Shown: positions 9,187-20,830, counted from the stretch's first letter. The stretch is DNA of 64,000 nucleotides from Dyadobacter sp. CY347 (GCF_021502655.1 NZ_JAKFFT010000009.1:372001-436000); one strand, 5' to 3'. Notes: generated from the sequence alone by a model not told the origin. Program-made: numbers and translations.

Positions 9187-11100
9187 ATGGGAAAAATTAT
9201 TGGCATAGACTTAGGAACAACGAACTCCTGTGTGGCTGTCATGGAGGGTAACGAGCCGGTTGTGATTGCAAACAGCGAAGGTGCCCGTACAACCCCTTCA
9301 GTGGTTGCATTCATGGATAATGGTGAACGCAAAATCGGTGCACCAGCCAAACGCCAGGCGATCACGAATCCCAAGCATACTATCAGCTCCATAAAAAGAT
9401 TTATGGGCAAAAAATACGATGATGTAACCAGTGAGCAAAAAACTGTTGCATACACCGTTGATAAAGGTCCTAACAACACGCCTCGTATCCCCATCGGAGA
9501 CAGGTTATATACGCCACAAGAAGTGTCTGCATTCATTTTGCAGAAAATGAGACAAACTGCTGAGGATTATCTTGGTCAGGAAGTGACAGAAGCGGTTATT
9601 ACTGTTCCTGCTTACTTCAATGATGCAGAACGTCAGGCTACAAAAGAAGCAGGTCAGATTGCAGGTCTTGATGTGAAACGTATTATCAACGAGCCTACTG
9701 CTGCTGCGCTTGCTTACGGTCTTGACAAGCAACACCTGGATATGAAAATCGCGGTGTTCGACTTAGGTGGTGGTACATTTGACGTTTCGATCCTTGAATT
9801 GGGTGACGGCGTTTTTGAGGTAAAATCTACGGATGGTGATACACACCTTGGTGGTGACGACTTTGACCAGGTGATCATTAACTGGCTTGCAGACGAATTC
9901 CAGAAAGACGAAGCTGTTGATTTGAGAAGAGATGCAATGGCATTGCAACGTTTGAAAGAAGCTGCGGAAAAAGCCAAAGTAGAATTGTCCAGCTCAACAC
10001 AAACTGAGATCAACCTACCTTATATTTTCCCGGTTGATGGCATTCCAAAGCACCTTGTACGCACATTGACCCGTGCGAAATTTGAGCAACTTGCTGATTC
10101 ATTGTTCCAGAGAATGATGGAGCCTTGCAAGAAGGCGATGAAAAACGCAGGTTATACCAACAATGATATCAATGAAGTAATCCTGGTTGGTGGATCTACG
10201 CGTATCCCACGTGTGCAGGAAGAAGTGGAAAAGTTCTTCGGCAGAAAACCTTCGAAAGGCGTTAACCCGGACGAAGCTGTGGCAATCGGTGCGGCCATTC
10301 AGGGTGGTGTTTTGACAGGTGAAGTGAAAGATGTACTTCTTTTGGACGTGATTCCATTGTCATTAGGTATCGAAACATTGGGCGGTGTATTCACCAAACT
10401 GATCGAAGCCAACACGACAATCCCGTCTAAAAAGACAGAAACATTCTCGACTGCTGCTGATAACCAGCCTTCTGTTGAAATTCACGTGTTGCAAGGTGAG
10501 CGCCCGATGGCTACGCAAAACCGTACATTAGGACGTTTCCACTTATCGGATATTCCACCGGCCCAACGCGGAACACCACAAATTGAAGTAACATTCGACG
10601 TGGATGCAAACGGAATCCTGCATGTGTCTGCAAAAGATAAAGGCACAAACAAAGAGCAGAAAATCCGTATCGAAGCTTCAAGCGGTTTAACAGATGCAGA
10701 AATCACCCGTATGCGTGAAGAAGCAAAAGCAAACGAAGCAGCGGATAAAGCAGAACGTGAAAAAATCGAGAAAATCAATGCTGCCGACAGCCTGATCTTT
10801 TCTACTGATAAACAATTGAAAGAATTCGGCGACAAGCTTTCTGCTGGAAATAAGTCAGCGATTGAAGGAGCATTAGCTGAATTGAGAACTGCGCATCAAA
10901 GCCAGGATCTTACAGGAATTGACACTTCCATGGAGAAATTGAATGCCGCATGGCAAGCCGCTTCCCAGGAAATGTACGCACAAGGTGGTGAGCCTCAACC
11001 AGGCGAGCCAACTGGCGAGCCGCAAGGTAACCCAGGCGCTGCAAATGGAAACAGCGCAACCGACGACGTGACGGACGTCAATTTTGAGGAAGTCAAATAA
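9187..11100 (+). CDS. dnaK: Chaperone DnaK (Hsp70)
   Basis: ATP-dependent cytoplasmic chaperone, 637 residues. The nucleotide-binding domain shows [13 protein letters not shown] at the start, the phosphate loop [14 protein letters not shown] and the adenosine motif [11 protein letters not shown]. The substrate-binding domain follows from about 390 and the protein ends in a Gly/Pro/Gln-rich tail and NFEEVK. It is monocistronic: dnaJ and grpE are not adjacent and no CIRCE inverted repeat is visible upstream. A good terminator follows the stop. Confidence 0.98.
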   Translation: MGKIIGIDLGTTNSCVAVMEGNEPVVIANSEGARTTPSVVAFMDNGERKIGAPAKRQAITNPKHTISSIKRFMGKKYDDVTSEQKTVAYTVDKGPNNTPRIPIGDRLYTPQEVSAFILQKMRQTAEDYLGQEVTEAVITVPAYFNDAERQATKEAGQIAGLDVKRIINEPTAAALAYGLDKQHLDMKIAVFDLGGGTFDVSILELGDGVFEVKSTDGDTHLGGDDFDQVIINWLADEFQKDEAVDLRRDAMALQRLKEAAEKAKVELSSSTQTEINLPYIFPVDGIPKHLVRTLTRAKFEQLADSLFQRMMEPCKKAMKNAGYTNNDINEVILVGGSTRIPRVQEEVEKFFGRKPSKGVNPDEAVAIGAAIQGGVLTGEVKDVLLLDVIPLSLGIETLGGVFTKLIEANTTIPSKKTETFSTAADNQPSVEIHVLQGERPMATQNRTLGRFHLSDIPPAQRGTPQIEVTFDVDANGILHVSAKDKGTNKEQKIRIEASSGLTDAEITRMREEAKANEAADKAEREKIEKINAADSLIFSTDKQLKEFGDKLSAGNKSAIEGALAELRTAHQSQDLTGIDTSMEKLNAAWQAASQEMYAQGGEPQPGEPTGEPQGNPGAANGNSATDDVTDVNFEEVK

Positions 11101-11116
11101 TAAGGCAACTTAAAAA

Positions 11117-11149
11117 ATCCCCGTCTTTAACCAGATGGGGATTTTTTTT
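11117..11149 (+). terminator. Intrinsic terminator of dnaK
   Basis: ATCCCCGTCT (11117-11126) pairs with AGATGGGGAT (11133-11142) with one G-T wobble and a 6-base loop, followed by eight Ts. Confidence 0.9.
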
Positions 11150-11291
11150 ACACGCAATTTTTTCAAAAGTGTGTAATTCCGTTCTGCATAAAGTATAAAA
11201 AACACCAGTCGTTTCTGGCACTAAATTTTACGCAATCCAATAACATATCATCAGACTAAAAAACCACTTCCAACTAAAATTCGATAATCTA

Positions 11292-11507
11292 ATGGACAAC
11301 AGAATCGCATTACCAGAGTTGATGTATTTGTCTCCTACGACCCGAGAAAAGGCGGTCACCATTGCTCAGGAGCTTTTAAGAACAAACAATATTTCTCCTC
11401 GTGAGGCGGTTGCAAAAGCAATTTTAATTGCTAAAAACTGGGCGGTAAAAAATGTGAACCGTCGGGTGTGGAAGAAATTAAAATCATTTGAAAAAGAGAT
11501 TATATGA
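11292..11507 (+). CDS. Small hypothetical protein coupled to the SDR gene
   Basis: A 71-residue, basic, probably all-helical protein with no signal peptide or membrane segment. I do not recognise a family. The sequence PREAVAKAILIAKNWAVKN suggests an amphipathic helix. Its stop shares ATGA with the start of the next gene (11504), so the two are almost certainly co-transcribed and translationally coupled. That tight link suggests a role connected with the dehydrogenase, for example as a regulator or partner, but this is inference only. Confidence 0.65.
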   Translation: MDNRIALPELMYLSPTTREKAVTIAQELLRTNNISPREAVAKAILIAKNWAVKNVNRRVWKKLKSFEKEII

Positions 11508-12328
11508 TAGGTTCAGATCTGAAATTCAAAGATCAGGTTGCGATCGTTACAGGGTCAAGTTCAGGAATTGGTAAGGCATGCGCCATTCATCTTGCCGAGC
11601 TTGGCGCAAAAGTGGTTGTAAATTATAGTTCAAACCTGGAAGAAGGTGAAAAGACGCTCAATGAGATTATCTCAAAAGGCGGATCCGGAATTTTGGTTAA
11701 GGCTGATGTAAGCCATGAAGAAGAAGTCAAGGCGCTGTTTAACGAAACCATTAGCAAGTACGGCCGTTTGGATATCGTTGTCAGCAATGCCGGTCTTCAA
11801 AAAGATTCGTCGTTCCTCGATATGACATTGGAGCAATGGCAGAAAGTGATTGACGTAAATTTAACAGGTCAGTTTTTGGTTTGTCGTGAGGCTGCAAGGC
11901 AATTTGTAGCACAGGAAAAAGCAACTACCGAAGTGAACCACAGTGAGCTTTCAATCGGAAAGATTGTTCTTATGAGCTCCGTGCATGATGTTATTCCCTG
12001 GGCTGGGCATGTAAACTATGCTGCCTCAAAAGGAGGCATTATGATGTTTATGAAATCCATCTCACAGGAACTTGCTCCGCATAAAATCCGGGTAAATTCA
12101 GTTAGTCCGGGTGCAATCAAAACATCAATCAACAAAGACGTATGGGCTGATCCGGATAAATATAAAGGTCTGTTGCAGTTAATCCCGTATAAAAGGATCG
12201 GAACGCCGCAGGATGTGGCAAAAGCAGTGGCCTGGCTTGCGTCGGATGATTCTGATTATGTTAATGGAGAAACACTTTACATTGACGGCGGAATGACATT
12301 ATACCCCGAATTTGCCGACAATGGCTAA
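11504..12328 (+). CDS. SDR-family oxidoreductase, glucose 1-dehydrogenase-like
   Basis: A 274-residue classical short-chain dehydrogenase. The Rossmann glycine motif is TGSSSGIGKA (about 16-25), NAG follows, and the catalytic Ser and YxxxK appear as MSSVHD and NYAASKGG. The C-terminal ETLYIDGGMTLYP and the SVHD...IPW stretch resemble Bacillus glucose 1-dehydrogenase, which oxidises beta-D-glucose to gluconolactone with NAD(P)+. The precise sugar substrate cannot be read from sequence. It is cotranslated with the small ORF before it and followed by a hairpin terminator. Confidence 0.85.
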   Translation: MIGSDLKFKDQVAIVTGSSSGIGKACAIHLAELGAKVVVNYSSNLEEGEKTLNEIISKGGSGILVKADVSHEEEVKALFNETISKYGRLDIVVSNAGLQKDSSFLDMTLEQWQKVIDVNLTGQFLVCREAARQFVAQEKATTEVNHSELSIGKIVLMSSVHDVIPWAGHVNYAASKGGIMMFMKSISQELAPHKIRVNSVSPGAIKTSINKDVWADPDKYKGLLQLIPYKRIGTPQDVAKAVAWLASDDSDYVNGETLYIDGGMTLYPEFADNG

Positions 12329-12359
12329 TTTTTGGAATTACACTTCATCATAACAAGAT

Positions 12360-12387
12360 AGCGCCGGGACCTACTTCCGGCGCTTTT
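12360..12387 (+). terminator. Intrinsic terminator after the SDR gene
   Basis: AGCGCCGG (12360-12367) pairs with CCGGCGCT (12377-12384), followed by TTTT. It separates the SDR gene from the VanZ gene. Confidence 0.8.
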
Positions 12388-12438
12388 CGTTTATAGTTAA
12401 ATTTTCTGAAAGTAAATTGCGTGCTGAAACCGACAACG

Positions 12439-14456
<2,018 letters not shown>

Positions 14457-14522
14457 TTATGGCGTTATGTTTATAAATCAATTTTGAGGTCACTTATCGC
14501 GACCATAACATTCATTTCGATG

Positions 14523-14530
14523 CAAAAATA
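14523..14530 (-). promoter_or_regulatory. -7 element for pgi
   Basis: Read on the minus strand this is TATTTTTG, matching TAnnTTTG, 70 bases before the pgi ATG. No clear TTTG -33 box was found at the expected distance. Confidence 0.4.
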
Positions 14531-14560
14531 TGATTTTACACCACTTGAATCGACTTTTAC

Positions 14561-15400
14561 TTAACTCACTGCATCGCAAACTCCCTTGAAATAACCCACG
14601 GATTCTGCAATTCCAGCCAGCGGATCTTTCATATCTTTCTCATATTCAAGGCTACAGCAACCGTCGTACTTCACTTTTCTGAGCATTTTAACAAATGCAG
14701 GAATATCAATAATTCCCCGCCCGAGTTCGCAGGTTTTGCCCTCTTTGGTAGCGGCGGTTACGTTTTTCAAATGTATATCAAAAATCCTTTTGGAATATTT
14801 ACCCAGATCTGCCACTGAATCCTGGTTATCGCGGCGGTTATGGCCCATATCAAAGCAAATGCCCACACCAGGATCCAGATCTTTGATCAGGTTATGGATA
14901 GAAGTTGCATTGGGATACAATTTGTCGTCGGGACCGTGATTGTGAATGGCGTACCGAATGCCTGTTTCTTTCACCTTTCCACTCACGTATTTGAGGTCTT
15001 CGTGATTGGGAATGCCCACGATCAGCTTCACGCCTACTCTTTTTGCATAATCAAATGCATTATCAATGTCTTGCGGCGTTTTTGTATAAATAGGGCCAAC
15101 TGCATATCCGGTGACACCGGCTTGTTTGAGTTTTTCGTGGAAAGCTGCGATTTCCTCCGCTGTACTTTTATAAGGCAGGTGAAAATCCTTGATGCACAGA
15201 TAATGTACATCCGTGCGTTTCATCATTTCCAGCGATTCGTCCAGCTTGAAATTTACAAAGCTGAAACCGGCCATAGCCAGCTTGAATGTGTCCGGTTTTT
15301 TTTCAAACACAAAATCTTTTGCGAAAGCATTTTGAGACAAAACACCACCCGCAACAAGCCCGGCAACTCCTTTTTTTACAAAATCTCTTCTTGTATCCAT
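14561..15400 (-). CDS. Sugar phosphate isomerase/epimerase-like protein, Tat signal
   Basis: A 279-residue xylose-isomerase-like TIM barrel. The first 27 residues are a twin-arginine signal (DTRRDFVKKG, hydrophobic core, cleavage after NAFA), so it should be periplasmic. Barrel motifs include GVTGYAVGPIY, IHNHGPDD and ICFDMGHN with probable metal-binding His, Asp and Glu residues, and the final SLEYEKD. The substrate is unknown. It lies 65 bases downstream of the DUF5009 gene and is probably in the same transcript. Confidence 0.85.
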   Translation of the reverse strand: MDTRRDFVKKGVAGLVAGGVLSQNAFAKDFVFEKKPDTFKLAMAGFSFVNFKLDESLEMMKRTDVHYLCIKDFHLPYKSTAEEIAAFHEKLKQAGVTGYAVGPIYTKTPQDIDNAFDYAKRVGVKLIVGIPNHEDLKYVSGKVKETGIRYAIHNHGPDDKLYPNATSIHNLIKDLDPGVGICFDMGHNRRDNQDSVADLGKYSKRIFDIHLKNVTAATKEGKTCELGRGIIDIPAFVKMLRKVKYDGCCSLEYEKDMKDPLAGIAESVGYFKGVCDAVS

Positions 15401-15465
15401 TGTTTATCGATTAAAATCCGCGTACAATAGAAAAGACGAAGGTTTGCAGATTTACCACTCCTTTG

Positions 15466-16674
15466 TCAAATCTTAAGCCTGATCCCCGCGCGGTTAATGA
15501 GTCCGGTGACGATGATGACCAGCAATGCAAAGCAGAACGACTTGATGAGCCCGATAATCCCCGTCCTGAAAAACTCCGGCAAGCTGAAACCAACAAGCGT
15601 AAGCACTGCGTACCAGATGTAAGGAACCAGATAACACGTTAATGTGGCCGTTCCGGCGGGTTTGATCACATTTGCCCAGCTTTTTATTTTTTTCAAATCC
15701 ACCAACCAGAATAAAAAGGCAAACGCGATGAAAGCGATCCCGCTGCAAATCCCTACCCATGCCGGCGTTGCCCTGATCTTGGAGATTCCCCAGAATGGTC
15801 GCGTTCCGAAGCCGTATAGCAGACAAACAATGCCTAAAACTATCAAAATCAACAAATAAGTCGTGGTAATGCCGTTCTTCTTGCTGTAAAGCCGGTAAAT
15901 CACAGACGCTATGACGCCCGCCATTGTAAACGCAGGCATCGCTCCGCTTCCCACAATCCAGACATATTCTTTAAGCGGATCTAAAAAAGAAAGCATTCCT
16001 GCAAAATCAGCCAGATTGAACAGCACAAAAAATAACCAGCCCAACACATTCAGGATCAGATTGTCACCCGCTGCAAAATACACGAGCGCACAAAGCAAAT
16101 ACGCCCAGCCGATAAGTCCGAGAATGCCATACCAATGCGTGCCCATCCAGGAAGGATTAGATTCATCACCGCCCTTATAAATTATCGCCAGGCCAACCAG
16201 GAGCAGATATCCAAGCACTTTCAACCCGGTATAGAGCGGTTTCTTTTCAGGTTTGTCAGGATAAACATTCCAGATCAGGAAAAAAGCGACTATCATCAGG
16301 ATCTCCCAGACATATTTGCTCACGATCATTCCTGAGCTAACCGCGCTTTCGTAATTCACGATAAAAATGCCCATTAAGAGCAGTGCAAAAGTGCGTTCGG
16401 CAATGTGGTATAGAATTGTCCCGTTGCTATCCCCTTTTGATCTCCTATTTGCAATGGCAAAAGGAATGGATAAACCCACAATGAACAGGAAAACGGGAAA
16501 GACAACGTCCGAAAGCCCCATCGCATCGTCAGGACCTTTGCTGTGCTCCATCCACTCGGGAACACCATTTAAAGTCCAGAAATCATTTACGAAAATCATG
16601 AGCAACATGGTAACCGCGCGGAAAATATCGATCGAGTCCAGGCGCAGTGAGGCGGGCAGTACAGGTTTCATCAA
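15466..16674 (-). CDS. DUF5009 / HGSNAT-like multi-pass membrane acyltransferase
   Basis: A 402-residue integral membrane protein with about ten hydrophobic helices. The start LRLDSIDIFRAVTMLLMIFV followed by GLSDVVFPVFLFIVGLSIP is the hallmark of the DUF5009/DUF1624 group related to heparan-alpha-glucosaminide N-acetyltransferase. These proteins probably pass acetyl groups from cytoplasmic acetyl-CoA to sugars across the membrane; the actual substrate here is unknown. Probable operon with the periplasmic isomerase-like protein downstream, which would fit processing of a periplasmic sugar. Confidence 0.82.
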   Translation of the reverse strand: MMKPVLPASLRLDSIDIFRAVTMLLMIFVNDFWTLNGVPEWMEHSKGPDDAMGLSDVVFPVFLFIVGLSIPFAIANRRSKGDSNGTILYHIAERTFALLLMGIFIVNYESAVSSGMIVSKYVWEILMIVAFFLIWNVYPDKPEKKPLYTGLKVLGYLLLVGLAIIYKGGDESNPSWMGTHWYGILGLIGWAYLLCALVYFAAGDNLILNVLGWLFFVLFNLADFAGMLSFLDPLKEYVWIVGSGAMPAFTMAGVIASVIYRLYSKKNGITTTYLLILIVLGIVCLLYGFGTRPFWGISKIRATPAWVGICSGIAFIAFAFLFWLVDLKKIKSWANVIKPAGTATLTCYLVPYIWYAVLTLVGFSLPEFFRTGIIGLIKSFCFALLVIIVTGLINRAGIRLKI

Positions 16675-16875
16675 GGAATTCAGGAATGAATGTTCAGGAA
16701 CCGAATATACGGGAAATTAGCCAGTAGCGTAATGCTTTTATTGCACAGAAGCAGCTCAGCACCGCTTTTAGCTGTCTTACCATCCGATTTTGCTGCTTAG
16801 CATATTCGTATTCACCATATCTTATTTAAGTAATTAATTTTAATTGAAATATCCTACCCTTACCCTCTTATCATT

Positions 16876-18690
16876 TTGAAACCGAATACACTTCTGTTTG
16901 AAATTGCCTGGGAAGTCTGTAACCAGATCGGCGGGATATATACGTTCATCAAGTCCAAAGTGCCGACGATGACGGACACTTACGGCGACAATTATTTCCT
17001 CCTCGGCCCCTATTTCCCTGAAAAAGCCAAGCTGGATTTCCGTCCGATCCGAGAGCTGGATGATTCTCCGCTATCCAAAGCAATCCTGCATGTCCGGAGC
17101 CTTGGATTTGAGATACATTTTGGCTACTGGCTGCTGGAAGAAGCCCGTCCGAAAGTAATCCTGATCAACCCTGTTATCCCGACGGAATCGCTTAATGTTG
17201 CAAAAACTGCACTGTGGCAGCAGCAGGAAATTTCTGCACTCGAAAGCAATGTGCTGCTCGACCAAGTCATTGGATTTGGGGAAGTTACCCGCCTTTTTCT
17301 TACTAAACTCATCGAAGAAATTGACGTTCAACAAGACGTTATCGCACATTTTCACGAGTGGATGACAACATCCGGGCTGCCCGAGCTAATGTCCAGGCAA
17401 GTGCGGATCGCAACCATTTTTACCGCTCATGCCACCTTGCTGGGCCGCTATCTTGCACCGAATGAAAATGAATATTTTTCCAAAATTACGACATATAACT
17501 GGCAGCAAAAAGCGCAGGAATACGGCATTGAAGCACAGGTAAAGATCGAAAGAAACGCCGCCCGATATGCCCATGTGCTGGTTACAAACAGTGAAATCAC
17601 CGCCGGCGAATGTGAAGCATTTCTTGGGCGTTACCCGGATAGTATAGTGCATAGCGGTATCCACCGGAAGCCGGGCGTTGGGCACGAGGTTTTCGAATGG
17701 CATTTGCATAATCGCGAAAAGATCGATGCGTTTGTCAAGGCTTTATTTTCGCCTAGTTATCAGCTGCGGAGTGACAAAACGCTCTATTTTTTCACATCCG
17801 GGCGCTATGAGTTTTACAACAAAGGTTTTGATATCACATTACAAGCCATCTCGCGGCTTAATGAGGAACTGGTCCGCAGGAAATCTGATATGAATGTGGT
17901 GCTTTTTATTATTTCCAAACAGCCGTTTCACAACATTAAGCCGGATGTTCTGGAAGCCAGGCAGCGGTTTCAGGAATTGCAGCGGATCTGTAAGATGATC
18001 AGTGCCAAGCTTGGCCCCAGGATTTACGCCAATGTCACAGGCTCAGCAGGCCACAAGCTCCCCGACCTGAACCAACTCATTGACGATGACCTTCAGATGA
18101 CCTGGCGGCAAGCACTCGCCAATTTTAAGAGAAAAGGCCTTCCCCCGGTTACAACCCATCATTTAAAAGGGCAGGATAACATTCTCGAATTTTGTGCACA
18201 GGCAGGTTTGAATAACAAGGAAGAGGACCGCGTTAAAATCATTTACCACCCCGATTTCATTGAGCGCGCCACTTCGCTGTTATCTATGGAGTATCTGGAA
18301 TTTGTAAGAGGCTGTCATTTGGGCGTCTTCCCATCGTTATACGAGCCCTGGGGATACGCGCCTATGGAAACCGTCCTCCACGGAACGCCGGTTGTTACCA
18401 GCGATGTTTCCGGTTTCGGCAGGTTTGCGAGGCAAGCTGCCGAGATGGAAGGCAATAACGAAGTAAAAATCGTAAAACGACGTGAACAATCCAGCGAAGA
18501 AGCCATCATCCAACTCACCGAAATCTTCATTCAATTCCTAGAAGACTTTGAAAATCACCAATATATCCCCCGCGCCACCCTCCCCAAATCCGTTCTGGAC
18601 TCCCTATGCTGGTCCGAACTCCAAAAACGCTACGAAGAAAACTACAAGCTGGCACTTATGAGATACCAGCCTGTTGCAGGGTTGTATTGA
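16876..18690 (+). CDS. Glycogen synthase, GT3 (eukaryote-like) type
   Basis: A 604-residue glycosyltransferase of family GT3, the family of animal and fungal glycogen synthases, which extends alpha-1,4-glucan from UDP-glucose. Signs are the start LFEIAWEVCNQIGGIYTFIKSK, HEWMTTSGLP, TIFTAHATLLGRYLA, and the nucleotide-sugar E-x7-E region FPSLYEPWGYAPMETVLHGTP. It is shorter than eukaryotic enzymes and lacks their phosphorylated tails. The start is TTG; no in-frame ATG fits before the conserved N-terminus. It is followed by a candidate small RNA and terminator. Related glycogen gene glgX is 17 kb away on the other strand. Confidence 0.9.
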   Translation: MKPNTLLFEIAWEVCNQIGGIYTFIKSKVPTMTDTYGDNYFLLGPYFPEKAKLDFRPIRELDDSPLSKAILHVRSLGFEIHFGYWLLEEARPKVILINPVIPTESLNVAKTALWQQQEISALESNVLLDQVIGFGEVTRLFLTKLIEEIDVQQDVIAHFHEWMTTSGLPELMSRQVRIATIFTAHATLLGRYLAPNENEYFSKITTYNWQQKAQEYGIEAQVKIERNAARYAHVLVTNSEITAGECEAFLGRYPDSIVHSGIHRKPGVGHEVFEWHLHNREKIDAFVKALFSPSYQLRSDKTLYFFTSGRYEFYNKGFDITLQAISRLNEELVRRKSDMNVVLFIISKQPFHNIKPDVLEARQRFQELQRICKMISAKLGPRIYANVTGSAGHKLPDLNQLIDDDLQMTWRQALANFKRKGLPPVTTHHLKGQDNILEFCAQAGLNNKEEDRVKIIYHPDFIERATSLLSMEYLEFVRGCHLGVFPSLYEPWGYAPMETVLHGTPVVTSDVSGFGRFARQAAEMEGNNEVKIVKRREQSSEEAIIQLTEIFIQFLEDFENHQYIPRATLPKSVLDSLCWSELQKRYEENYKLALMRYQPVAGLY

Positions 18691-18709
18691 AAATTATCAA
18701 CTCCTCTTT

Positions 18710-18739
18710 TTTGACTTTAATAAAAAAGATCTACATTTG
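18710..18739 (+). promoter_or_regulatory. Full Bacteroidota promoter for a short RNA
   Basis: TTTG at 18710-18713 and TACATTTG at 18732-18739 with an 18-base spacer. It is the best-formed promoter I found in the window. The next protein-coding gene on this strand is many kilobases away, and a terminator lies about 60 bases downstream. Confidence 0.6.
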
Positions 18740-18744
18740 TCCTG

Positions 18745-18807
18745 GGATTGGGGTTTCCCCGGTCGGCAAAAGAGTTTAACAGTTTTCTGTTAAGCTCTTT
18801 TGTTTTT
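18745..18807 (+). ncRNA. Candidate short structured RNA, about 60-65 nt
   Basis: Between a full -33/-7 promoter and an intrinsic terminator lies a transcript with two hairpins. Hairpin 1 is 18746-18753 with 18757-18764 (GGGG/CCCC core, UUU loop, two G-U pairs below). Hairpin 2 is the terminator stem 18768-18782 with 18787-18801. Only three bases separate them. There is no ORF. The predicted start is inferred from the -7 box. It could be a stand-alone sRNA or, less likely, processed 3' UTR of glycogen synthase. I cannot assign it to a known RNA family. Confidence 0.45.
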
Positions 18808-18808
18808 T
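18768..18808 (+). terminator. Strong hairpin terminator, probably bidirectional
   Basis: AAAAGAGTTTAACAG (18768-18782) pairs with CTGTTAAGCTCTTTT (18787-18801) with one G-T wobble and a TTTT loop, followed by GTTTTTT. It lies between convergent genes and the minus-strand reading also has a short T run. Confidence 0.85.
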
Positions 18809-19541
18809 AAGGGAATATCTTCAAACCATACACCCTGCCATTTTTTTGATAGATTTTATTTTCAAAAATCGCGAAGGACGTATTGCCTGCTTTCATATCA
18901 ATAACCCGCCTGGCAATTGGGTAAGCAATCAAATCTGCTAATTGAAGGCCGGTAACATTTTCTTTCTTATCCCTGAATTCTATTTCAATGTTACAACGAG
19001 CCATTCAGACTTTGGAAACATAGTATGTTCCCTTACTCCTGATATTCTCAAAATGCTCTGCAAGCTTCCTGTCCTCCTTCTTGCCGCGCTTCTCAATGAT
19101 AACGAGGACTTTTATATTTTTTAGTTTAAGCCCTTCCAACAAGAATACCATCCGTTCAATTACAAATGATAGTGCAATGTCATAAGGATCCTGGCCAACG
19201 ATTGCGTAGCGTTCGGCATAAGAGAATTTGTCTATTGCGGCTGCAATAATGGTGTAAGGTGTTTCGCAAATAATCGCATTAAGATCCCGGTAGAATAGAG
19301 TTTTGATATCTTGGTTTAACAAGACGCAAAACTCCTTTTCGCACTTTCTGATATCCCTGGAATGCAGAATGACGTTGCTATGCCCGAAAAAATAAGTCTT
19401 ACATGTGGCAACGGACTCGCAAAAGGTGGGATAATCGCCGTCCTTGAACAGAACGCCGCATAACACAAAAACAGGAAATCCGGGATCGATCCGTGCTAAA
19501 CCCTGATCCCCACACTCATCTAAATAAAATGTAAAATTCAT
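18807..19541 (-). pseudogene. DUF3800 gene interrupted by one in-frame TGA
   Basis: Codons run from ATG 19541 to 19008, then TGA (19007-19005), then directly ATG (19004-19002) and on in the same frame to TAA at 18807. The first part (178 residues) starts FYLDECGDQG, the N-terminal acidic motif of DUF3800. The second part (65 residues) has the family C-terminal motif GLQLADLIAYPIAR. Together they give a normal DUF3800 length. DUF3800 proteins are predicted RNase H-like nucleases often found near mobile or defence genes; function is unproven. The single stop suggests a recent nonsense mutation or a sequencing error; readthrough or restart at the adjacent ATG is possible. Confidence 0.75.
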
Positions 19542-19548
19542 AAGAAAC

Positions 19549-19575
19549 TAAAAAGGGGTTTCAATCGAAACCCCT
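19549..19575 (-). terminator. Terminator of the nine-gene signalling operon
   Basis: On the minus strand AGGGGTTTC / GAAACCCCT is a perfect 9-bp stem (19575-19567 with 19562-19554) with a 4-base loop followed by TTTTT. It lies about 75 bases after the stop of the receiver-phosphatase gene. Confidence 0.85.
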
Positions 19576-19648
19576 GATGCTTACAATGGTTTTACATTTA
19601 GACGTTAGAAAAGCTTTCTGGTAACGCTTTAATGTTATTCTCAAAAAA

Positions 19649-20830
19649 TCAGCTCGCCAAATATCTCAGTGATAGCATGGTAATGTCGTCAAATTGTGTG
19701 GCTGGTCCGATGAAGTCGATCAGGCTTTCCAGTGTTGATTCGTTCATTTCTTTGGCTGTTTCTTTGGTGGAGCCTTCGCCGGATGTGAAGAAATCTTGGA
19801 GATAATGTAAGCCGTAACGGGCTCCGGCCAGGTTGTTGGCGTCGGTTACGCCGTCTGTGTAGAGTACAAATTTATCTCCCGGGTTCAATGTCAGCGTATG
19901 GGATTCGAATTCAAATGTTGGATCAAAGCACAACGCCATGCCTCCCTCCTTTTTGACCAGTTCCGTTTCACCATTGGCGCGAATGATTACCGGAGGTTCA
20001 TGGCCTGCATCCACATATTCCACAACCCCTGTTTTCACATTCAGAATACAAACGAACGCTGTAACGAACATATAGGAAGAATTATCTTCACTCAAAAACT
20101 CATTAACGATCTTCACTTTTTGCGTTATCGAATCACCATTCCGATTGGAAAACTGGCTTTTGAAAATCGCCTTACTGATCGCCATGAACAATGCTGCCGG
20201 CACGCCCTTGTCCGAAACATCACCGATCATGAAAAACAAATGCTCGGAATCCATCATGAAATAATCATACAAATCGCCACCCACAACCTTGGCAGGATGA
20301 ATAAATGCATGCAGATCCACACCCGCTTTGCCAATATTGGCAGGAACCGTTTTTGGTAACATGGACATCTGGATCTCCTTCGCAACGCTCAGATCATTCT
20401 GGATGGCGATCAGTTGCTCGCGGCCTTTTTCCAAACTGGTCAGCATTTCAATGTGCTCCACGGTCTTGGAAATGGTGATTTCCAGATCTTCAAAATTCAC
20501 CGGCTTGGTCACAAAGTCGAACGCGCCGCGGTTCATAGCCGTCCGAATGTTGTCCATATCGCCATATGCCGACACCATGATCGATTTCAGCAACGGGTTC
20601 TGCCGCTCATTCACCTTTGAAAGGAACGTCAGGCCGTCCATGCCGGGCATGTTAATGTCGGATAGTATAAGTGCAATGTCATCAGACTCTTCCAACCGCT
20701 CCAATGCTTCAATGCCGTTATTAGCAAACACAAATTCGTATTTCTTATCCCGGATCTGCTTACGGAACAATTGGAGAATCAACATCTCCATGTCCTGCTC
20801 GTCATCTACACTTAATATTCTGATAGCCAT
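19649..20830 (-). CDS. Response regulator with SpoIIE-type PP2C phosphatase
   Basis: A 393-residue RsbU/RssB-like output protein. The receiver domain (1-125) has the DDE acidic triad (9-11), the phosphoacceptor D58 in LSDINMPGMDG, and K in VTKPV. After a coiled-coil linker (about 128-165) the SpoIIE phosphatase has metal-binding motifs GGDLYDYF, GDVSDKG, YTDGVTDANN and a final DDITMLSL. It is expected to dephosphorylate a STAS protein when phosphorylated. It is the last gene of the operon whose first genes encode a STAS protein and an RsbW-like kinase, and is 60 bases after a histidine kinase gene, its probable phosphodonor. Confidence 0.92.
   Translation of the reverse strand: MAIRILSVDDEQDMEMLILQLFRKQIRDKKYEFVFANNGIEALERLEESDDIALILSDINMPGMDGLTFLSKVNERQNPLLKSIMVSAYGDMDNIRTAMNRGAFDFVTKPVNFEDLEITISKTVEHIEMLTSLEKGREQLIAIQNDLSVAKEIQMSMLPKTVPANIGKAGVDLHAFIHPAKVVGGDLYDYFMMDSEHLFFMIGDVSDKGVPAALFMAISKAIFKSQFSNRNGDSITQKVKIVNEFLSEDNSSYMFVTAFVCILNVKTGVVEYVDAGHEPPVIIRANGETELVKKEGGMALCFDPTFEFESHTLTLNPGDKFVLYTDGVTDANNLAGARYGLHYLQDFFTSGEGSTKETAKEMNESTLESLIDFIGPATQFDDITMLSLRYLAS

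Noticed and set aside
18807-19004. Separate 65-residue gene starting at ATG 19004
   Set aside because: It is in the same frame as, and directly continues, the interrupted DUF3800 gene, and contains that family's C-terminal motif.
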